Origin: an uncultured Flavobacteriaceae bacterium
GTDB lineage: Bacteria > Bacteroidota > Bacteroidia > Flavobacteriales > Flavobacteriaceae
Reading direction: 5' to 3'
Length of the DNA: 8,486 nucleotides
Assembly: GCA_945788155.1 (NCBI GenBank)
Contig: CALZKX010000317.1
Location: 1-8,486 of the forward strand
Shown here: one piece after another, positions 1-5,742 of the stretch
How positions within the stretch are numbered: position 1 is the stretch's first letter
Layout: each line of letters starts with the position of its first letter
Program-made: the position numbers and the translations under genes
The notes under the pieces: generated by a model
What the model was told of the DNA's origin: nothing
Database searches by the model: none
What the model saw: only the letters and a program-made list of their open reading frames with translations

Positions 1-2
1 CT

Positions 3-341
3 CATAAAGACATTCATAAAACTGCTTTGGGAAGTACCGAAACTGTTGACTGGGAATACATTGACGATACGGTTGCATTAGTTGACACATTGAAAACAGA
101 TGGTATTAAAATAATCTCAATTGAGCAAGCCGAAAATGCTACGATGCTAAATGAGTTTCAACCAGAAGCCGACACAACTTACGCTATTGTTTTTGGTAAC
201 GAAGTTAAAGGTGTGCAACAAGAAGTTGTTACTGAAAGTGATTTGGTAATTGAAATACCGCAATATGGCACAAAGCATTCGTTGAATATTTCGGTGAGTG
301 CTGGTGTAGTGATTTGGGATGTGTTTTGCAAGCTTACTTGA
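3..341 (+). CDS. SpoU/TrmH-family RNA 2'-O-ribose methyltransferase (C-terminal part, cut by window edge)
   Basis: This is the last 112 residues of a SPOUT-class, S-adenosylmethionine-dependent methyltransferase that methylates a ribose 2'-OH in tRNA or rRNA in the cytoplasm. The reading frame is open from base 3, and the first visible residues (HKDIHKTALGSTETVDW) match the family's conserved 'KTALGA-T' stretch, so the TTG at 27 is not the start and the gene begins upstream of the window. The two knot motifs of the family are visible: IVFGNEVKGV (motif 2) and IEIPQYGTKHSLNIS (motif 3, with the SLN-S signature that binds the cofactor). Motif 1, with its catalytic Arg, lies outside the window. 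The stop TGA at 339-341 overlaps the end of the convergent GyrI-like gene by 8 bp. The family is certain. The exact RNA target, such as G18 of tRNA, cannot be decided from this fragment, so I give no symbol. Confidence 0.93.
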   Translation, partial: HKDIHKTALGSTETVDWEYIDDTVALVDTLKTDGIKIISIEQAENATMLNEFQPEADTTYAIVFGNEVKGVQQEVVTESDLVIEIPQYGTKHSLNISVSAGVVIWDVFCKLT

Positions 342-813
342 TAGGCATCCAAATCTCTTCCTCATTTACAGCATTCATAGGATTATAACTTGGACTTAGT
401 TTTTCAAAATGAGGTCTGTTATCTAGCTCAAATTCAGAATTTGGTAACCATTGCGAATGCAGATAGTGCCAGTTTTTTACAAACTCTTGCATTGCGCCTT
501 TAAAGTCAATTATTAAATATTTTCCAGACTTTATGGTAAGCGTTTCCATACCCTCAGGAACGTTATTTAAATTAGCGACCTCAACACCAATCCATTTTTC
601 GAAAGTCATGGTTGGTGGAATATTATTATAATCGAAATTATCATGGTTTTGTAGTGATAACATGTTATCATCTACTCTATTTTTAACCTCTTTCAACCTT
701 GGCATAAACTGTCTTGCCAACTTACCAGTGTCTTCACTAATGGTGTTAAAAGACATGGTTGCCTTCATCCCAACAATATATATAATTGGTGATTGAATAA
801 GTCTATGTTTCAT
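334..813 (-). CDS. Stand-alone GyrI-like / effector-binding domain protein
   Basis: This 159-residue cytoplasmic protein consists only of a GyrI-like (AraC-type effector-binding, SOUL/BacT fold) domain. In transcription regulators this fold binds hydrophobic or cationic small molecules; solo members have been linked to drug binding or hydrolysis or to gyrase inhibition. Visible family features are the first strand (IIYIVGMKATMSF, 10-22), the SGKY turn near 96-99, the conserved block WLPNS....DNRPHFE (122-137), and the terminal strand EEIWMPIK that ends the protein. No helix-turn-helix is present. I chose the ATG at 811-813 rather than an upstream in-frame start at 885, because the latter would lie 80 bp inside folK-dNK and adds residues foreign to the domain. 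The chosen start overlaps the end of folK-dNK by 11 bp, suggesting translational coupling. The ligand is unknown. Confidence 0.82.
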   Translation of the reverse strand: MKHRLIQSPIIYIVGMKATMSFNTISEDTGKLARQFMPRLKEVKNRVDDNMLSLQNHDNFDYNNIPPTMTFEKWIGVEVANLNNVPEGMETLTIKSGKYLIIDFKGAMQEFVKNWHYLHSQWLPNSEFELDNRPHFEKLSPSYNPMNAVNEEEIWMPIK

Positions 814-1951
814 CGTTGCAAATTTGATTAAGTACCCAAAGATAATCTTTCCGGTTTTTAACAAAATCCCTTTCAGATATATCAATAATCTTGACTGTAA
901 TCTCTGTTTGATTTTTTAAAAACTCTAAATAACCAGCATTGATTTTCTCTAGATAGTCGTCTTCAATGTTTTGCTCGTAATCACGTCCGCGTTTTTTAAT
1001 GTTTTCTTGTAATCTTTCAGTGTTTTGGTATAAATACACATACAAATCTGGTTTGGCAATATCTTTATACATCAAATAGAATAGCTTTCTATACAAGATA
1101 AATTCGTCTTCAGGTAATGTGATTTTAGAAAAGATAAGCGACTTAAACACATCGTAATCGCTTACAATAAAATCTTTAAACAAATCGAGTTGTGATAAAT
1201 CGTCACTTATTTGTTGGTACCTATCTGCCAAAAAAGACATTTCCAACGTAAAGGCATAACGCTTTGGCTCTTTGTAGAATTTTGGTAAAAAGGCATTATC
1301 TGCAAAACGCTCTAGCACCAATTTGGCATTAAAATCTTGAGCTATTATTTTGGCCAAACTTGTTTTTCCGGCACCAATATTACCTTCAATGGCAATATAA
1401 TTATGTTTGGAAAAATTAAATACTTTACTAGGGTTTTTTAACCAAATATTAATGCCTTCTAGCTCACTATTGTCTTCACATTCTTCTAAAAGTACACTTG
1501 CTGTTTTCTTTAGTTTTGGATGCTCAATATTTGGTGCAATATTGTTTAAAGGTCGTAACACAAACCTCCTTTTGTGCATTTCGGGATGCGGCACTTTAAG
1601 TGTTTTTGTGTCAATTATGTCATCATTAATAAGCAAAATATCCAAATCTATAGTTCGTGCCTCATATTTTTTTTGGCCATTTCTTACTCTACCCAAACTT
1701 TTTTCAATAGATAAAAGTTCCTGCATCACTTTTTTGGGCTTTAAATACGTTTCAACATGCATACAAACATTATAAAAATCGTCTCCCGACGCTTCGGGAT
1801 CAAAACCAAACGCTGGCGAATTATAGACTTTGGAAATAATTTTTACAGTCCCTATTTTTAAATGAATAAAGTCAATGGCTTCTTGAAGGTTTTTAAACCT
1901 GTCGCCTTGGTTACTTCCTAATGATATATAAACTTGTTGTGGTTGATTCAT
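803..1951 (-). CDS. folK: Bifunctional HPPK (FolK) - deoxynucleoside kinase fusion
   Basis: The 382-residue protein joins two enzymes. Residues 7-158 are 6-hydroxymethyl-7,8-dihydropterin pyrophosphokinase, which transfers pyrophosphate from ATP to the pterin just before dihydropteroate synthase in folate synthesis. It shows the N-terminal YISLGSNQGDR, the metal/ATP motif RTIDLDILL (99-107) and HPEMHKRRFVLRPL (122-135). Residues 183-382 are a deoxynucleoside kinase of the dCK/dGK type: P-loop GNIGAGKT (190-197), ERFADNAFL (214-222), LEMSFLADRY (236-245), SDYDVFKSLIF (264-274), and an Arg-rich lid KKRGRDYEQNIE (319-330). All key motifs of both halves look intact, and the linker (about 159-182) is short. 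Such fusions are, to my knowledge, common in Flavobacteriia. The kinase substrate cannot be read from sequence; deoxyadenosine is a reasonable guess. I prefer the ATG at 1951 to an in-frame TTG four codons upstream. The TAG stop lies inside the start region of the GyrI-like gene. Confidence 0.95.
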   Translation of the reverse strand: MNQPQQVYISLGSNQGDRFKNLQEAIDFIHLKIGTVKIISKVYNSPAFGFDPEASGDDFYNVCMHVETYLKPKKVMQELLSIEKSLGRVRNGQKKYEARTIDLDILLINDDIIDTKTLKVPHPEMHKRRFVLRPLNNIAPNIEHPKLKKTASVLLEECEDNSELEGINIWLKNPSKVFNFSKHNYIAIEGNIGAGKTSLAKIIAQDFNAKLVLERFADNAFLPKFYKEPKRYAFTLEMSFLADRYQQISDDLSQLDLFKDFIVSDYDVFKSLIFSKITLPEDEFILYRKLFYLMYKDIAKPDLYVYLYQNTERLQENIKKRGRDYEQNIEDDYLEKINAGYLEFLKNQTEITVKIIDISERDFVKNRKDYLWVLNQICNDET

Positions 1952-2023
1952 AAGCAATGACAAATTAACTAAAAGAAAATTTATTAGTTTATATTTACTA
2001 AGCGTATTTATTCACAATTTTAA
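1952..2023. promoter_or_regulatory. Divergent intergenic region, presumed to hold both promoters
   Basis: These 72 very AT-rich bases separate the divergent folK-dNK and queuosine-precursor transporter genes, so promoters for both should lie here or extend slightly into the genes. I see only imperfect matches to the Bacteroidota -7 element TAnnTTTG. On the minus strand TAAATTTT (7 of 8 positions counting the two free ones) lies roughly 25 bases before the folK ATG. On the plus strand TATATTTA lies about 30 bases before the transporter ATG. No convincing -33 TTTG partner, no Shine-Dalgarno sequence and no preQ1 riboswitch pattern were found. Confidence 0.35.
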
Positions 2024-2728
2024 ATGACACAAAAAGACAAGCTCCTTGCACAACGAATTTACATGCTTCTAGGTGCTTTGTTTATTACATCTTTAGTGGT
2101 TTCCAACTTAATTTTTCAGAAGTTTTTTTATTGGTATCCATTTGATATAGAAATTTTTGGAACGAATTTATTTGAAATATCTGTTGGTATTTTGCCTTAT
2201 CCTATTACCTTTTTAATAACCGATTTAATTAGTGAAATTTATGGTAAGAAACAAGCAAATCAAGTTGTTGTTACAGGAATTTTTGCGTCCATATTTTCAT
2301 TACTCATTATTCTAATGGCAAATAGTGTTCCAGCAATAGATAATTCTCCAGTAGATAATGCCTTATTTACAAAAGTATTCGGTCAATCGGCAATTGCTGT
2401 ATTTGCAAGTATGACAGCATATTTGTTTGCACAGTTTATAGATATTCAAATTTATCATTTTTGGAAACGATTGACTAAAGGCAGACATTTATGGCTTAGA
2501 AACAACTTCTCCACTTGGTTTTCTCAGTTTATTGATACCTTTTCCATACTTACTTTATTATGCTTATTTGAAGTCTTACCATGGGAAAGTTTTAAAGGGC
2601 TTTTAATAAGTGGCTTCTTGTTTAAAGTGATGATCGCAGCGCTCGATACACCTTTTTTATATTTAGGTGTGTATCTTTTCAGAAAACGATTTAAATTAGC
2701 TGTTAATGAAGAAATAGACCTGCTATAA
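2024..2728 (+). CDS. Queuosine precursor transporter, YhhQ/VUT family
   Basis: This 234-residue inner-membrane protein belongs to the YhhQ/VUT (formerly DUF165) family, which imports queuosine precursors such as preQ0 or preQ1 for the tRNA wobble modification at GUN anticodons. About six hydrophobic membrane segments are visible, near residues 12-31, 50-67, 80-100, 115-137, 165-185 and 190-215. The family signature PITFLITDLISEIYGKK (60-76) carries acidic residues within and just after a membrane segment. The second conserved block, RHLWLRNNFSTWFSQFIDT, lies in the loop before segment five. Length is normal for the family. The gene is divergent from folK-dNK and lies 59 bp before the asmA-like gene. 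Family assignment is strong. Which precursor is carried is not determined. Confidence 0.92.
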   Translation: MTQKDKLLAQRIYMLLGALFITSLVVSNLIFQKFFYWYPFDIEIFGTNLFEISVGILPYPITFLITDLISEIYGKKQANQVVVTGIFASIFSLLIILMANSVPAIDNSPVDNALFTKVFGQSAIAVFASMTAYLFAQFIDIQIYHFWKRLTKGRHLWLRNNFSTWFSQFIDTFSILTLLCLFEVLPWESFKGLLISGFLFKVMIAALDTPFLYLGVYLFRKRFKLAVNEEIDLL

Positions 2729-2787
2729 TAGTTTATTAAGACTTATTTCCCGTTTTTTATCGTATATATAGGTATAAACCAACATTT

Positions 2788-5436
2788 ATGAAGAAAGTAT
2801 TTAAGATTATAGGCATTATACTGTTAATTTTTATTATGATTTTAGTAGCAATTCCATTTGTTCTAGAATCAAAAATTGACAAGATAGTTCAAGCTTATGT
2901 TGATGAAAACGTAAATGCTAAAGTAGCGTTTGACGATGTTAGCCTTAGCCTTATTAGCAGTTTTCCAAATGCGAAGGTGACTATTAATAATCTTACCATT
3001 ACAAACAAGGAACCTTTTAAAGAAGAAACCTTTACTACTGCAAAATCCATTGGTTTAAAAATGCCTATCAAGGAGCTTTTTAAAAATCAAAATGACGACC
3101 CTATTGTTATTACGCAAATAAGTATTGATGAAGCCTTAATGACCTTAAAGGAAAATACAGCTGGAGCAACCAATTGGGACATTTTAAAAACAGGAGAACC
3201 TCAAGCTTCAACAGAAGATAGCGCTGGATTTAAATTTAGTATTGAAGATTATAACATCACAAATAGTGCTCTTACTTATATTGATGAAAGCTCTAATACA
3301 ATCGTTTATGTCACACGATTAAACCATTCGGGGAATGGGGTTTTCTCGGGAGATATTTCCGAATTAGACACCAAGTCTGAAGCCAATGTAAGCCTAAGTA
3401 TAGATAGCACGTCTTATCTTGAAAACAACCATATTACCTTAGACGCACTAATTGATTTAAACCTAAAAACTAATACCTATAGGTTTAAAGAAAATAGAGG
3501 CTTTATCAATCAATTACCTATAGAATTCAGTGGTTTTGTACAACTAAAAGACGAAGGACAACTCTATGATATTAGCTTTAAAAACCCAGAATCGTCTTTT
3601 AAAGATTTTTTAGCAGTAATGCCTGAGCGCTATGCTAAAAATTTAAACGATGTGGAAACTTCAGGGGATTTTAAAGTAGATGGAAAAATAAATGGTTTAC
3701 TCTCTGAAAAAACCATTCCAAGCATAGACATAAAAATGGTGTCCAATAATGCGTCGTTTAAGTATCCTAATTTGCCGAAACGTGTTGAAAACATCAACAT
3801 AAATGCTTCTGTAAAAAATGATAGTGGAAATCCAGACGACACATACATAGATTTAAGTACACTTAATTTTAAAATAGATCAGGATGTTTTTAAATCGTCT
3901 GCCATACTTAAAAATATAGGGAATAATACGCAAGTAGATGCCAATCTTGATGGCACACTTAACCTTGCCAATATTTCAAAAGCCTATCCTATTCAATTAG
4001 AGAAACAATTGAGTGGTATTTTAAAAGGAAAGCTAACAACGTCGTTTGACATGAATGCCATAGAAACCAATGCTTATAATCGGATTAAAAACAATGGCTC
4101 AATAAGTATTACTGATGTTGTTTTTTCTTCGGAAGACATTGCAAACCCAATTCATATCTCGAAGGCAGATGTCACCTTTAAACCTGGAACTATTTCGCTA
4201 AATAATTTTAGCGCAAAAACTGGACAAAGCGATATCAATGCTGCTGGAACTATAAAAAATCTCATTGGTTTTTTAATGAATAAAAATAAGCTTCAAGGCG
4301 ATTTTAACGTCACCTCAAATGTGTTTGCCGTTAAAGATTTTATGGTCGCACAAGATGACGCTGCTGCCGAAAACAAAACAACATCTAAAAAAATGTCTCT
4401 TAAAATCCCAGAGTTTTTGGATTGTAATATCACAGCAGATGTGAACACAGTTATTTATAACAACCTTAATTTAAAGGACGTTAGTGGTTCTTTGGCAATT
4501 AATAACCAACAAGCCAATTTAAAAGGATTGACCTCAAAACTATTTGAAGGTATTTTAGCAATTACTGGAAACGTATCTACTCAAAATACAACACCAACAT
4601 TTAATGTTAGTTTGGGAGTAGATGGTTTCGATATTGCCAAGTCTTTTAATGGTTTAGAATTGTTTCAAAACATAGCTCCTATTGCAAATGCGCTGCAAGG
4701 AAAATTGAACTCAACCATAAATATAAAAGGAAATTTAAACGAAACGTTTGCTCCAAATTTAGCCTCTATTTCAGGAAACACCTTTGCACATCTTTTTGTG
4801 AAATCCATTAATTCCGGAAAACTAAAAGTGCTAGAAACACTGCAAGAAAACTTAAATTTTATAGATTTTACCAAACTAAACCTAGACGATTTAAAAACCA
4901 GCTTAACATTTGAAAATGGCTTGGTAAATGTAAAACCATTCAATATTAAATACCAAGATATAGATATTCAAGTTTCAGGCTCACATGGTTTTGATAAGTC
5001 TTTAAACTACAAAGCAGTATTAAACGTTCCTGCAAAATACTTAGGCAGTGAAATAAATAGGCTAATTGGAAAAATTAACGATAGTGAAGTAAATAAAATT
5101 ACCATTCCAGTAACCGCAAATATTTCTGGTACTTACACTAACCCAAATGTGTCAACAGACTTAACCAGTGGCATTTCAAACTTAACCAAACAACTCATAG
5201 AGATTGAAAAACAAAAACTATTAAACTCTGGCAAAGACAAATTAAAAGGTTTGCTTGATGGTGTTTTAAATAAAAATCAGAAACCAACAGATAGTACTAA
5301 AACTAAATCTCAAACCCAAAAAGACAGTACAATCACGAAAAGCGATAGTATAAAAATTAAAACTCAAAAGACGGTAAAAGGCATTTTAGGAGATTTACTT
5401 AAAAATAGAAAGAAGAAAAAAGATAGTACAAACTAA
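2788..5436 (+). CDS. AsmA-family envelope protein
   Basis: The 882-residue protein has the Bacteroidota AsmA-family layout. A single hydrophobic anchor at about 5-27 (FKIIGIILLIFIMILVAIP) is followed by the family's opening pattern, KIDKIVQAYVDENVNAKVAFDDVSLSLISSFPNAKVTINNLTI broken over residues 30-72, in which a short amphipathic helix leads into beta strands and 'SFPNA-V-I-NL-I' is diagnostic. A long beta-rich periplasmic body follows. The AsmA-like C-terminal region spans about 612-805 (VDGFDIAKSF, then GKLNSTINIKGN, then repeated beta segments). Relatives such as AsmA, TamB and YhdP form bridge-like grooves and are tied to phospholipid transport or outer-membrane assembly, so an envelope lipid role is inferred. 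The last ~60 residues are a low-complexity Lys/Ser/Thr/Asp tail with repeated DST/DS-K units, ending KKKKDSTN. The gene is probably co-transcribed with the transporter upstream. Confidence 0.9.
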   Translation: MKKVFKIIGIILLIFIMILVAIPFVLESKIDKIVQAYVDENVNAKVAFDDVSLSLISSFPNAKVTINNLTITNKEPFKEETFTTAKSIGLKMPIKELFKNQNDDPIVITQISIDEALMTLKENTAGATNWDILKTGEPQASTEDSAGFKFSIEDYNITNSALTYIDESSNTIVYVTRLNHSGNGVFSGDISELDTKSEANVSLSIDSTSYLENNHITLDALIDLNLKTNTYRFKENRGFINQLPIEFSGFVQLKDEGQLYDISFKNPESSFKDFLAVMPERYAKNLNDVETSGDFKVDGKINGLLSEKTIPSIDIKMVSNNASFKYPNLPKRVENININASVKNDSGNPDDTYIDLSTLNFKIDQDVFKSSAILKNIGNNTQVDANLDGTLNLANISKAYPIQLEKQLSGILKGKLTTSFDMNAIETNAYNRIKNNGSISITDVVFSSEDIANPIHISKADVTFKPGTISLNNFSAKTGQSDINAAGTIKNLIGFLMNKNKLQGDFNVTSNVFAVKDFMVAQDDAAAENKTTSKKMSLKIPEFLDCNITADVNTVIYNNLNLKDVSGSLAINNQQANLKGLTSKLFEGILAITGNVSTQNTTPTFNVSLGVDGFDIAKSFNGLELFQNIAPIANALQGKLNSTINIKGNLNETFAPNLASISGNTFAHLFVKSINSGKLKVLETLQENLNFIDFTKLNLDDLKTSLTFENGLVNVKPFNIKYQDIDIQVSGSHGFDKSLNYKAVLNVPAKYLGSEINRLIGKINDSEVNKITIPVTANISGTYTNPNVSTDLTSGISNLTKQLIEIEKQKLLNSGKDKLKGLLDGVLNKNQKPTDSTKTKSQTQKDSTITKSDSIKIKTQKTVKGILGDLLKNRKKKKDSTN

Positions 5437-5488
5437 TACCTTTTAACTTTTCAAATAATTGTAAAGTATAACGTTAAACTCAAGATTT

Positions 5489-5520
5489 AAAAAAGTAAGT
5501 ATTATACTACTTTATTTTTC
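5489..5520 (+). terminator. Weak intrinsic-terminator-like hairpin after the asmA-like gene
   Basis: The arms AAAGT(A)AGTA (5492-5501) and TACTACTTT (5505-5513) pair around a three-base TTA loop with one bulged A at 5497, giving 4 + 5 pairs. A T-rich run, ATTTTTCTTTT, follows. The stem contains only two G-C pairs, so it is weak, but position (about 55 bases after the stop) and the T tract fit transcription termination of the transporter-asmA unit. Confidence 0.4.
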
Positions 5521-5589
5521 TTTTAAACAAATTATTTAGCATTTGAAAGAAAATACTGCGTTTTGTCTTTTTGTTTTGTATTTTAACAA

Positions 5590-5621
5590 TTCTTAATAAG
5601 AACATTCTTCCCTAAAAGAAT
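5590..5621. repeat. Two adjacent short dyads (TTCTT/AAGAA)
   Basis: TTCTT-AAT-AAGAA (5590-5602) is a perfect 5-bp inverted repeat with a 3-base spacer. It is followed one base later by ATTCTT-ccctaa-AAGAAT (5604-5621), a perfect 6-bp inverted repeat with a 6-base spacer. The half-sites are the same motif. They lie about 120 bases upstream of the surface protein start and could be an operator or RNA hairpins, but such AT-rich dyads also arise by chance. Confidence 0.4.
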
Positions 5622-5742
5622 ACATATTATTTAGCAAATCATTAAAAAAATGGTTGATTAATAGCAAGCATATCAGCCACCAATTACTACAACGTACTCT
5701 ATATCTGTTTCATGTTTGGTTTTAACTAAAAAATCATAAAAT

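Larger units (their letters stand above)
5437..5742. other. 306-bp AT-rich intergenic region before the surface protein gene
   Basis: No plausible gene is seen on either strand. The region holds a weak terminator-like hairpin at 5492-5513 and a pair of TTCTT/AAGAA dyads at 5590-5621, both listed separately. A perfect Bacteroidota -7/-33 promoter was not found; TACCTTTT and TAACTTTT near 5438-5450 resemble the -7 element but sit at the end of the asmA-like gene, far from the next start. An ATG at 5712 opens only a five-codon frame (MFGFN, stop) that ends 13 bases before the start of the surface protein. It is too short to interpret. Confidence 0.6.

Noticed and set aside
147..365. Minus-strand open frame of 72 codons inside the methyltransferase gene
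   Set aside because: It lies antisense to a clearly conserved SpoU-family frame and shows no domain-like sequence.
814..885. Longer N-terminus for the GyrI-like protein
   Set aside because: The 24 extra residues lie within the folK-dNK coding region, and the domain begins right at MKHRLIQSPIIYIVG, so the later ATG is favoured.
1407..1775. Plus-strand open frame opposite folK-dNK
   Set aside because: It is antisense to the HPPK half with intact catalytic motifs; its product is an unrecognisable Ser/Leu/Phe-rich string.
1952..2023. preQ1 riboswitch before the transporter
   Set aside because: The leader is short, lacks a GC-containing stem and lacks the conserved C-rich loop and A-rich tail of preQ1-I elements.
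3630..4943. Minus-strand open frames inside the asmA-like gene (3630-3848 and 4665-4943)
   Set aside because: Both are antisense to a continuous, well-supported 882-codon gene and encode no recognisable protein.
5650..5729. Short upstream frames (ATG at 5650 and 5712) as leader peptides
   Set aside because: They encode three and five residues only and show no attenuator structure.
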